Origin: Bradysia coprophila
Lineage: Eukaryota > Arthropoda > Insecta > Diptera > Sciaridae
Length of the DNA: 64,000 bases
Direction: 5' to 3'
Assembly (NCBI RefSeq): GCF_014529535.1
Contig: NW_023503983.1
Span: forward strand, 38,661-102,660
Each line of letters opens with the position of its first letter. The stretch's first letter is position 1. Shown here in pieces: positions 53,822 through 64,000 of this stretch. The notes beneath the pieces were generated by a model, which made no database searches, was not told the DNA's origin, and saw only the letters and a list, made by a program, of their open reading frames with translations. The translations under genes were made by a program, and so were the position numbers.

Positions 53822-56368
53822 GATAGGATTAGATAGATCAATCTTAAGGCTGAATGAATCGTGAGCTGGAAGCCGAAAGAATTGGGGTTAAGGGACCAAC
53901 GTTGAGGCGAAACAACACGATCAGGATGCCCAAGGATAGAACGATCCCAGAATTCTTATTAGCTACTAGGTTAAGCTTTTGAAGGACGTCCTTTAAAAGA
54001 CGCCAATAACCTTTTGCTCAGATAGGTTCAAAAGAATGGGCAAAACTTTATGGAAAAGAATGTTCAAAAAGAGTAACACTACCCCGTCGGGCACTGTGCA
54101 CTTTGATAGGCACTGTGGTCCCGGAACGTGCAGAAAAGTGCGGGTCAGAGCTCGGGGATTACCGGGGGCGAGCAAAGTAAAGCTTTCATACTCACCAACC
54201 CGCAGTAGCAAGCGTGGTGTTTTAATGCTAAAAACCATCAAACGAAGCCACAACGAATTATACATTGCCACATATAATGCCAGAACATTGTCGTCAAGAC
54301 AAAAAATGCAAGAAATGGAAGAAGAGCTAGAAAAGACAAAATGGAATGTTGTGGGAGTGAGCGAAGTGAGAAAACCTGGAGAGGAATGCCTGAATCAGGG
54401 CATACATTCTTCTATCGAGGAAGTGACAGTCAGATGCTGATGCACGGTGTCGGATTGTTCATACATAAACGTCCACCCATGATGACGAAGAAGTAGAAAG
54501 ATTCTATGAAGATGTGAGAAAGCTCTGAACGAAAACCCATCACATTACCAATATCTAATCGGTGATTTCAATGCGAAGCTGGGAAAACGAGAAGAAGACT
54601 CCGAAGTTTCTATTGGTAGTTTTAGCAACGACCGAAGAAATGAGCGTGGAAACATTTTACTCAACTTCCTACAGCGACACAATTTGTACGCAATGAATTC
54701 ATTTTTTGCAGGAAAGCCTCAATGGAAATGGACTTGGGCTAGTGCAGATGGTGTAACGAAAAATGAGATCGATTACATCAGAACTGGCTGTAAGTCAACC
54801 GTTAAGAACGTTACGGTCCTAAACAGGTAGTGATCACCGTATGGTTCGTGCAAGAGTCACGTTAAATACCAGATTTCAAAGATCACAACTAGTTCAAAAA
54901 AGTGAAAGGATTGACGTACAACGGCTTTACACACAAAATGAAGAATTTGCTACCAAAATGACTGCCGAATTAGATAACGTCAACAATCAATGTGAAACAT
55001 TGGACGAATTGAATACCAAAATCGTCGATACAATAATGGGTTTCATGAAATCCAAATGCAAATCCGTCCAAATGAAAGAGTCGAAAATCAGTAGAGAAAC
55101 TCTTGATCTGATCGCAAGCCGAGTACAGTTGATAAAAGACGGAAAAAGAGATTCGGTAGAATACCAGGACTTGACAAAAATTATCAACAAAGCAAGGAGA
55201 TCAGATGAAAGAAAATATAATGTCCAATTGGCTCAAAACACAATTGAAGCTAATTGCAACATGAAGGTCCTACGGTCAAAAATGACGAACGCAAAGAAAG
55301 AAATCTTCAAATTACGAGACAAAACAGGAACAATTCAAACGGATCGAAATGCGATATTATTTTACGAAGATTTATTCTCATCAGTTCGACCAGATCCGAC
55401 GTATACCAACAAAGATAGACCAATAATAAGAAATGTAGGATCGGAAGATATGCCTGACATAACTATTGATGAAGTACAGGCTGCAGTAGCCGAAATGAAG
55501 AACAAAAAGTCTCCCGGTGAAGATGGTGTTCCAGTGGAAGCCATTAAACTAGGTGGCGACTCATTATTGGGTGCAATAACGACTTTGTTTAATCAATGTC
55601 TTCAATGGGAAGAAGTACCAGAAGCATGGGAAAATGCAGTGATAACATTGCTGCATAAAAAAGGAGACATAACAAAGTTGGAAAACTATCGACCCATAAG
55701 TCTCTTATCAACACTCTACAAGTTGTTCATGAAAATAGTTACGAAGAGGAACACCAAGAAGCTCGACTTCTACCAACCTCTTGAACAAGCTGCATTTAGA
55801 TCAGGATTCAGCACAAACTTTTGATTCAGTGGAAACATGGTCGATATTGGACTCATTAGACGAGTGTCGGAAAACTCAGGCTAATTTTCAAAAGCAAAAT
55901 GAACAATAGTCTGAAACGTAAAGTGTTCGATACGTGTGTCCTTCCTGTGCTCACATATGGAGCGGAAACGTTAACGTTAACAAAAGCTACCGAAAATAAA
56001 TTAAGAGTGGCACAAAGAGCTATGGAACGAAGTATGCTTGGAATTACGCTCAGAGATAGAATGACAAATCAATGGATTCGACAACAAACAAAAGTCGTTG
56101 ATGTCATGGAAAGAATAAAACCCAAAACAATTATGGAAATAATTATGGAAGCATCTTTAAAGTGGAGCTGGGCGGGACATATTGCAAGAAGGACGGACGA
56201 ACGTTGGACCAAAAAGATCATGAACTGGAGACCACCTAAAACACGACCTAGAGGTAGACCACCAGAGAGATGGAGTAATGGTAAAAAGAGAATTGCAGGC
56301 GCAAATTGGCAACAAGTGGCAACTAATCGTTCGGAATGGAAAAGAATTGGGGAGGCCTACGTCCCACG
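53822..56368 (+). pseudogene. decayed RTE retrotransposon, copy 2
   Basis: Plus-strand copy of the 10190-13555 element, starting inside the 5' leader (~53822) and reaching GEAY near the C-terminus (~56368). The frame is broken many times. A deletion near 54470 removes part of the endonuclease, a stretch before 55370 is missing, and a deletion at ~55820-55875 removes the reverse transcriptase core including FADD. It cannot move by itself. Orientation is opposite to the two left-hand copies. Confidence 0.9.
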
Positions 56369-56379
56369 GGCTTTTTTAA

Positions 56380-56480
56380 GCGTGTAATTTACACATTGTG
56401 TGTAAAAACTTTCAAAAAGTGTGTAATCTTACACATTTTTGTGTTTGCACCAAAAATGTGTAATTACACATTTTCATAAA
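56380..56480. repeat. TGTGTAA/TTACACA palindrome cluster
   Basis: Six or so TGTGTAA or TTACACA/TACACA motifs in 100 bases, including a perfect GTGTAATTACAC palindrome. It starts where RTE copy 2 breaks off. Origin unknown. Confidence 0.5.
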
Positions 56481-56764
56481 CATAAAAATAACTCTAATGA
56501 AAGGACTAGATGTGCTTTCCAGAGAAAATTTCAGTGAAGATTTCTCTCAGTTTCGACAAGAAATTATTTCATCAATGATTCAACTTCTTAAAGAATTCGA
56601 GTGTGACAGTCAGTTAAGAGTGATATCGCCAAAACTGTGTCCAAATGTCCAAACATTTAACATATTTTGAGTCCAGAACGGGTGGCGGCCCTTACCGATG
56701 ATTATACTCTTTATGAAGGTCTGCCAAAGGCCAATATTCCTACAACATTTAGAAACTTTTAGCA

Positions 56765-57415
56765 AAGCAGCGAATCTAGGTCAGGCTCAGCTTATGCTAC
56801 AACAGTTAAGTGAAGAGGCAAGCAAAGTTGGCCTCAAGATGAACTTATCGAAAACAAAAGTCATGACCAACATCGGGGACGATAGAGAGATCAAAATTGT
56901 TGACACTGTCATTGAACGGGTCGACAGCTATGTATATCTAGGACATAAACTGAAGTTAGGTCTGGACAACCAAACTGCAGAAATAAGACGTAGGATTGGT
57001 CTTGCATGGGCAGCGTTCGGAAAACTCAGACTAATTTTCAAAAGCAAAATGAATAATAGTCTGAAACGCAAAGTTTTCGACACTTGTGTCCTTCCAGTGC
57101 TCACTTATGGAGCGGAAACGTTAACTTTAACGAAAGCATCCGAAGATAAATTGAGAGTGACACAAAGAGCCATGGAACGGAGTATGCTTGGAATAACACT
57201 CAGAGACAGAATGACGAATAAATGGATTCGACAACAAACCAGGGTCGTTGATGTCATGGAAAGAATAGCATCTCTGAAATGGAGCTGGGCGGGACATATT
57301 GCAAGAAGGACATACGAACGTTGGACCAAAAAGATCATGAACTGGCGACCATATAAAAGACGAGCTATAGGTAGACCGTCAGAGAGATGGACAAACGGAA
57401 TTAAGAATATTTTTC
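56765..57415 (+). pseudogene. RTE fragment, copy 3
   Basis: Begins AANLGQAQLMLQQL just after the FADD motif position and runs without a stop to TNGIKNI, then leaves the element sequence. Close to the copy at 10212 but lacks both ends. Confidence 0.9.
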
Positions 57416-58520
57416 GAATTAAGAAAATTCGTTTTTAGCTAAAAGTGGACGTCCTCCAGGAAGGAAGCGACAAAAAACCTGGAGGAAATTATTTCACCAA
57501 ACCATCACCAGAGAGAGAACTGGACGTGCACAACGATACTACCCTACACAAACAGAACTACCACAACACACAGATCGGTGAAAAAACACACTAAACCACA
57601 GAGTCATACTACATATCACAGAGATGAAACGACTGCTAGAGCCTGAAACAACTAGTGGCTCCAAAAAAAAAAACGTTCTCAAGGGGAACCACACGGAGCG
57701 ACTAATCAGAGCCGACTGCAAAATCGGCGACGTCACGGAAAGAACGTTGGTGGTTGTTTCTTCGCCGTTTGTCGATAACGTTGGCGCTTTTTCCTTGGAC
57801 TAATCGCGGCGTAAAATAAATAAACAAAGGGGCTTCCTTTACGACATTTCTAACCTTTGTTGAGCTCTTCATCAGACAAAAATTAAAACAAAAATAAAAG
57901 AAAATTACTCATTCATCACACCTGACCATTGATGACATTGTCATGGAAAGAATTGTATCTTTAACAAGTGAGAATGTCCAGTTAACAAATGCCAAAGAAA
58001 AACTGGAAAGAAAATGAAAACCCTGTTGTTCCGAAACCGAAAGACATCCTGCAAGGGAATGCTCCTTTGAAGAAAAGCTTCTTCACTACGCAAAGAATGA
58101 CAGATACGTGTAAGATTTCATGATATAAAGAAACAAACAGCAAATGACCGCCAAAATCGTGAAACCGCGAAATTTCGACAACAAACTCTTTCTTCAGTCA
58201 TCTGCCATATTAACAGAAACATTTTGGTATCATGCCCGCACGTTAGTTAGCGGGCGTGACGCAAGTCCACTACCAAAAATATTTTAACAAAATTTTTTTG
58301 AGGACGGCGGAGCATATTTACAGCAACTTTTTGACTTCTCCCCCTTAACTCCAACTACCCCCAAACTAGGATATCGGGAATCTTCGAATCCATACGAGTT
58401 CAACGAGCTATCACACGTTACTGCAGCTTCAAAATTGGCCGATATATTGAACTTCGAAATATTGATGTTTGTTTGAAAATAAGCAAAATTTCATATTTTC
58501 AGATAACTCAAATTGCCTAC
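57416..58520. other. unassigned repeat-like stretch
   Basis: A short frame at 57438-57580 (PPGRKRQKTWRKLFHQTITR) looks like retroelement debris, but I cannot place it. TGACGCAAGTCC near 58259 is a small piece of the foldback family. No gene supported. Confidence 0.35.

Positions 58521-58551
<31 letters not shown>
58521..58551 (+). repeat. GTTA microsatellite
   Basis: Seven to eight direct GTTA units. Confidence 0.9.
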
Positions 58552-58799
58552 CCTATGAAAAAGGACGATTTCGTAACTCCTAAACGTTTCTTACGATTTT
58601 CCTGAAATTTTGGTTATAGGTCAATCTCGGGCCCTAGATCAAAATAAGATTTAAAAAAAATGGGGGTATGCAAGCGTTTTTGGGAGCTAGGACTCCCGGA
58701 AGTTTCCATACAATGCCATATAACAGCGTGTGTTGTCTGTGTGTGTGTGAAAAGAAATAATTTTTTTTCAGCTAGTAATTATGAATTATGATTGGTAAA

Positions 58800-60365
58800 T
58801 GTTGGAAAAGGTGTTTTGATGGATTTGCGCTATTTTCGTCATGATGATGTGTTCCGAGGTTGGTTCCTAAATTTGGGATGACAGATGATTTCTCTGGCAC
58901 TTCCTAACTTCCAACGGATTTTTCGATAGATTTGGTTATTTTCGATATAAGTGAGGTGTTCCAAGGTTGGTTCCTAAATTTAGGGATGACAGATGATTCC
59001 CCTGGCACTTCTTAACTTCCATCGGATTTTTCGATGGATTTGGGTTATTTTCGATATAAGTGAGGTGTTTCGAGGTTGGTTCCTAAATTTTGGGATGACA
59101 GATGGTTCCTCTGTTACTTCCTAACTTCCAACGGATTTTTCGATAGATTTTGGTTATTTTCGATATAAGTGAGGTGTTCCAAGGTTGGTTCCTAAATTTT
59201 GGGATGACAGATGATTCCCCTGGCACTTCCTAACTTCCACCGGATTTTTCGATGGATTTGGGTTATTTCCGATATAGGTGAGGTGTTCCAATGTTGGTTC
59301 CTAAATTTTGGGATGACAGATGATTTCTCTGGCATTTTCTAACTTTCATCGGATTTTTCGATAGATTTGGGTTATTTTCGATATAAGTGAGGTGTTCCGA
59401 GGTTGGTTCCTAAATTTTGGGATGACAGATGATTCCTCTGGCACTACCTAACTTCCATCGAATTTTTCGATGGATTTGGGTTATTTTCGATATAAGTGAG
59501 GTGTTTCAAGGTTGGTTCCTAAATTTTGGGATGACAGATGATTCCTCTGGCACTACCTAACTTCCATCGAATTTTTCGATGGATTTGGGTTATTTTCGAT
59601 ATGAGTGAGGTGTTCCGAGGTTGGTTCCTAAATTTTGGGATGACAGATGATTCCTCTGGCACTTCCTAACTTCCATCGGATTTTTCGATAGATTTGGGTT
59701 ATTTTCGATATATTTGAGTATTTCAAGGTTGGTTCCTAAATTTGAGATGACAGATGATTCCTCTGGCACTTCCTAACTTCCATCGGATTTTTCGATGGAT
59801 TTGGGTTATTTTCGATATAATTGAGGTGTTCCAAGGTTGGTTCCTACATTTTGGGATGACAGATGATTCCTCTGGCATGTCCTAACTTCCATCGGATTTT
59901 TTGATGGATTTGGGTTATTTTCGATATAAGTGAGGTGTTCCGAGGTTGGTTCCTAAATTTTGAGATGACAGGTGATTCCTCTGGCACTTCCTAACTTTCA
60001 TCGGATTTTCGTTGGATTTGGGTTATTTTTGATATAAGTGAGGTGTTCCGAGGTTGGTTCCTAAATTTTGGGATGACAGATTATTCCTCTGACACTACCT
60101 AACTTCCATCGGATTTTTTGATGGATTTGAGTTATTTCGATATAAGTGAGGTGTTCCAAGGTTGGTTCCTAAATTTTGGGATGACAGATGATTCCTCTGG
60201 CACTACCTAACTTCCATCGGATTTTTTGATGGATTTGGGTTATTTTCGATATAAGTAAGGTGTTCCAAGGTTGGTTCCTAAATTTTGGGATGAAAAATGA
60301 CTTCTCTGGCACTTCCAAACTTCCATCGGATTTTTTGTTGGATTTGAGCTGTTGTCGAGATGAGT
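58800..60365 (+). repeat. ~107-109-bp satellite array
   Basis: About 14 units with TGGTTCCTAAATTTTGGGAT, GACAGATGATTCCTCTGGCA, CTTCCATCGG and TCGATGGATTTGGGTTATTT in order; anchors at 58861, 58968, 59077 and 59186 give the period. Divergence between units is about 5-15 percent. The long minus-strand frame at 60169-60423 is a by-product. Confidence 0.9.
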
Positions 60366-60413
60366 TGCTTACAAAACTAGTTATCCTTACACCTAAACTT
60401 CCAAAAGAACTGA

Positions 60414-60792
60414 TATCCGCCAAAAAACCCTAAGGGGTAAAAGTGTGACGCAAGTCCTTGTTTCTACTTACAAAATAACTGATATCGCTGAGGGTGACAA
60501 AAAATTAAACCAAAAAATTTAAGATAGAAAATTTTAGAAAAAAATTGCGTCACAAGTGGCAGATGTTGAGGAAAATAGTCCAAATAGAAGAAAAATATGT
60601 CCTGAATCATCTGCCACTTGTGACGCAATTTTTTTCTAAAATTTTCTATCTTAAATTTTTTGGTTTTAATTTTTTGTTGATTACACTTTTGCGTTGAGGC
60701 GCAAAATGCGTCACCCTCACGATATCAGTTATTTTGTAAGTAGAAACAAGGACTTGCGTCACACTTTTACCCCTTAGGGTTTTTTGGCGGAT
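60414..60792. mobile_element. foldback/MITE inserted at helicase stop
   Basis: Left arm ATCCGCCAAAAAACCCTAAG to CAAGTGGCAGATG; right arm the inverse (CATCTGCCACTTGTGACGC to CTTAGGGTTTTTTGGCGGAT). The left arm lacks ~40 bases present in the right (ACACTTTTGCGTTGAGGCGC). The right end abuts the last codons of a Helitron helicase on the minus strand. Confidence 0.85.
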
Positions 60793-61300
60793 TTCAGTAA
60801 GCACTATATTTGGAACAAAAACATCGTCGCATCCAGGTATTAATTTACCCATCAGTGTATCCGATATGACACGAATCAAGAGTTTTTCTTTTGACCGGAC
60901 ATGCGATGAAGCTACATACAATTGGCCATGTGCGAATGGAGCTTTCCTCAAATACACACCAACGTGCTCGAACGTTTGACCTTGCGATTTGTTTATGGTC
61001 ATTGCAAAGGCTAATTTGAATGCAAGTGTCGTACAACTTAGTGATGATCAGTCTCGTACCGTTACACAATCCTTCTTCAGGTTACATAAAAGCTTCACTA
61101 TGCACCCCACTTTCAATCGTAATTTGAGTGGCGCTAGATTCGGTGGAGTCAACGTATTAAGCATAGATACATCGTAAGCGTTGTCATCATTCTGATGTGA
61201 GCCAAGTACACTGTCATTCCTGCTAACCGTTCACCCTCAATCGTACCATCATTTTGATTGATGTTGCGGCTATCAAATGTATCATACAGAATTAGGAGTC
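60790..61300 (-). pseudogene. dead Helitron PIF1 helicase, C-terminal part
   Basis: Minus strand, in several frames: LNTLTPPNLAPLKLRLKVG and IVKLLCNL (about 61170-61080), CNGTRLIITKLYD (61069-61030), then MTINKSQGQTFEHVGVYL, GQLYVASS and VFVPNIVLTEI (61002-60792). These are helicase motifs V-VI and the usual C-terminus of Helitron PIF1 proteins. A deletion and frame changes between the blocks show decay. It belongs to a different Helitron lineage from the gene at 19384. Confidence 0.8.
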
Positions 61301-61574
61301 CGGTTTTCTTTCGTTACTCGGCAGTAAAATCGTTCATCAATTTCAACTTTTCCAAAACTCTAAGGTTGAGCAACATCCCGTCTGAATCAATTTTCACCTG
61401 ATTAATTTGTATATAAACAGGGACAAATGGATTAAAAACAAAATCGCTACAATTTTCAGATTCAGACAATTTTTATTTTCCTCTACTGGACTATACACAT
61501 TTCGTGTGTTACGCAGACATAATACATTAATCTAGCCTAATAATCAGTCTCATGTGTAATGAAGTATTTCACAC

Positions 61575-61880
61575 CTATACCAGATCAAACAGAATGGACT
61601 GCACACTCCCGTCATTCTGATTCATAAGGCTTTGTCCATCTTTCAAGCTCTTGACTATATGTATTTTCTCCACACACTCGAACACTTTCTTGCTTTTACT
61701 CGACACTTTTTTAATAAGTTTCAGCTTAGTTGTGTCGGTGGAATGTTCTATCATGTGTCTAGCTACACCACTACGGAGATCCGCTTTTCTTACACACTCC
61801 ATGTGTTCGCCGTGACGTATTAAGAGATAGCGTTGTGTCATTCCTTTGTAATTGTATGGGCATCCAGTCAGACGGTTCTT
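61575..61880 (-). pseudogene. possible Penelope-like GIY-YIG fragment
   Basis: The minus strand reads GCPYNYKGMTQRYLLIRHGE, then CVRKADLRSGVARHMIEH. This resembles the Cys-x-Tyr-x-G-x-T ... R-x-x-EH ... SG-x-A-x-H pattern of GIY-YIG nucleases at the C-terminus of Penelope-like elements. No reverse transcriptase is seen upstream. Motif-level resemblance only. Confidence 0.4.
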
Positions 61881-63867
61881 AGATCTTCGAAAGATGGTGG
61901 TCCTTGCCGCCGCCGAAAAAATGGCTTAAGAACATTAGTTAGATTTTGGTTCAGATTTGGACTTCGTAGAATTTCGTCCACTTCCATTAGCTTGTGAAGT
62001 TGCATATACCTATATCATTGGTCGTATATTTGATTTTGTTCGTGCTAGTGCTGTAACTACCGACGTGCGCTAAAATCACCCGTCTGGAACACCACCAAAC
62101 TCTCACTTCTGAACTTTCTTGAGATTTGTGTATCGGTTAGAGTAAATAGCGTCTTTGCAAACATTACGGATAATTGCAAAAAAAGCAAAATTTCGTATCC
62201 GGGTGGAAAGTAGCGATATTTTTGTGGAGATGAATGAATTGTCCACCGTAATTAAGCCGGAAATGATTTCGTGTTTGACTCCGACGTTACTATTCGTAGA
62301 ATATGTATGTGTGTTGCTTGCATTAAACTATTTAGATTGGAATAGATTCCCTCTGCTTGATATCACTTTTTTGATGATTTGACTCGACAAACAATGATTG
62401 GTTGTGGATACAATTTAATTCTCAAATTGCAATTTTCGTCGACCTTTAAATTTGAAAATTTATCCGGCTGAGCCGCTGATTTAATCATGCTAACCGCCGC
62501 CGAAACCTGGAAAGTATGTTATTGTTCTTGCTTGAACGGTATATATATCTTTTATTGATAAGACTGCACTCAAAAATTCTCTAAATAAAAGATCGTCTTG
62601 AAATAACGAAGATAAAAACGAAGAAATTGATTTTCGTTTTCGTTGTACACCCGATAAACTGAGATGGAAATGTATCTGTTTTTTAACAGATTTCACACAC
62701 AACATCTTGGGAATTGTGTTCCTTCGAAAGTGAAGTACTAGAAGTCAGGACATGCGCCAGTTGTGTTTAACATCTAGTACTTCAAAGCACACATTGGTTG
62801 ATGTGGAGTGGATAATTTTTATTTGAATACGATAAAAAGGCCTCCTCAAAGTTTCCTCATTTCCCACTTTTTTACCACTTCCAATAATTGTATCAAATGA
62901 CATTTCAATACTCCCTCTAGCAACGGTACGGCTCGGTCTTCTAATCAAAACAAAAAATATTTTTTTAGTTCAATCCAATTTAATTCTTACATTTGATGTA
63001 TTTTAGAGAAAACGATACAAACTTGGATAAGTGGAATAGATATCTCGTCACTGCTAATTTTGCGGTGAGCACGCTAGAGGAAATAAGGTATGACAAATTT
63101 ACCAAGAGGTAAAACGTGATTTCTCTAAAATTGTATTTGTTCTTCAGGAACCTAATCAGTGAAGTAGAGACATTGAACGTTTCCACTGCAGAAGCTACTA
63201 CATCATACACGATGACACCACCGACTGATGTAAGAACAAGAAAAAAACTGTTCTCAGGCCGCGCCGAAGTAATTTATAACTTTAACACGGCGATCTGTGT
63301 GAATTCCTGGCTGTAGCGCGTACAACAGCGACGTAAGTAGTATTCTTTCAATCGTATCGTCGTCCTTTGATCGGGCTTTACATTAGTATGTCTTGTATCA
63401 ACTCAAAACACTTTCATATCCTTAAACAGAATAGAAAATGCGTGTCGATCGCGAGATTTTATTTTTGGCTATCAGAGAAAGTTGAAGAGAATAGAAAGAA
63501 TACTGCGGCTAACTGCAATTAACGTATCAGAGTAAAAACATGTCCGTATTCTTAACATGAATAGAAAGAGTAATACAAAGGGTTTTGTGAAAGAAAATCT
63601 TTCGAGAATTTGTAGTGATTAAAGAAAAATGCAACCAGCAGGTATGAATAGAGATATTTTTCCCTTTATACTTGCTTGAGCAATAATTTTGGGAAGTTTT
63701 CAAAATTACTCCAGAGATTGATTAGATAGTAGAATATGTACGCAGTTTGTTGTGCCGCAGTTCTTTGAAGAAACATCTGAAACAAGTTTACATCCGCTTT
63801 TACTATTAGTCTCCAAATGCAATAGCTTTATTTCAGAGTTCGAATGTCTAAAGTCTTTTCTGTTACT
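61881..63867. other. right-hand intergenic region
   Basis: No supported gene. Short frames at 62155-62382, 62490-62705 and 62980-63316 lack domains. A host gene's exon (for example 63116-63316, with possible splice sites) cannot be excluded. Confidence 0.35.
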
Positions 63868-63950
63868 TCTGTTCTAAAGACCTAGAGCGATTGACTCTTT
63901 GGTCTTCAAAAAGTAAATTCCAATACTTGGTCGCTCTAGGTCTCTTAGAA
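63868..63950. repeat. inverted repeat near right edge
   Basis: CTTCTGTTCTAAAGACCTAGAGCGA (63866-63891 area) is inverted at 63930-63953 (TCGCTCTAGGTCTCTTAGAA), loop about 40 bases. It may be part of an element continuing past the window. Confidence 0.6.
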
Positions 63951-64000
63951 CAGAAGTTATAGCCAAACTCTGTTCTCGAAGGTGCCCCTTTGACATGAGA

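Noticed and set aside
60169..60423. Minus-strand ORF over the satellite
   Set aside because: It is satellite sequence read through two units, with no domain or conservation.

Overview
The window looks like nuclear DNA from an arthropod, most likely an insect and perhaps a nematoceran fly. The base composition is AT-rich, and coding exons are split by GT-AG introns that are often 55-65 bases long. Core promoters are of TATA plus TCAGTT-initiator type. The repeats include an RTE-clade non-LTR retrotransposon in four copies, Helitron/PIF1 sequences, foldback elements, tRNA-like SINEs and a possible Penelope-type GIY-YIG fragment. No bacterial operons, rRNA or CRISPR arrays are visible. The species assignment is inference.

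Layout. 0-9 kb: two tRNA-like SINEs, the last exon of a YqaJ-like (transposon or phage-type exonuclease) gene, and a six-exon serine/threonine kinase gene (3554-7775) with a C-terminal CCHH zinc finger. 9-13.6 kb: a 5'-truncated RTE copy, a relic of a CxxC-repeat gene, and an intact full-length RTE (minus strand). 13.6-40 kb: an island of genes related to Helitrons or domesticated from transposons. They are an RPA1-like gene, two paralogous three-exon genes with Arg/Gly-rich tails (RGG-A, RGG-B), a very large Helitron gene (tandem viral-type deubiquitinase-like domains, HUH Rep, PIF1 helicase; two in-frame stops), a CxxC-repeat gene, two paralogous Tc1/mariner-transposase-derived genes with a broken DDE triad, and a PIF1-endonuclease fusion ORF. 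40-51 kb: mostly repeats (two ~0.95-kb foldbacks, MITEs), a second kinase-zinc-finger gene on the minus strand (46921-44672) and a small basic protein gene (48836-48543). 51-53 kb: an intact F-box/LRR gene. 53.8-64 kb: RTE wrecks, a ~107-bp satellite, a foldback inserted at the end of a dead Helitron helicase, and a probable Penelope fragment.

Main observation. Almost every unusual gene between 13.6 and 49 kb, on both strands, sits behind the same regulatory module: a cluster of TATC/GATA motifs, a TATAAAWA box, and an initiator (TCAGTT, TCACTT, TCATT or TCAATT) whose A lies close to 33 bases downstream of the TATA box. In front of the PIF1-endonuclease ORF the module is tandemly repeated about eight times with a 158-bp period. 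Three copies of a hairpin-CTAG sequence resembling Helitron 3' termini lie downstream of, and in the same orientation as, module-driven genes. I infer that the island consists of Helitron-like elements carrying a co-regulated set of replication proteins, dead transposases and RNA/DNA-binding proteins. One kinase gene shares the promoter module, so host or captured genes may have joined the same regulon. Function, expression and the GATA-factor link are not shown by the sequence.
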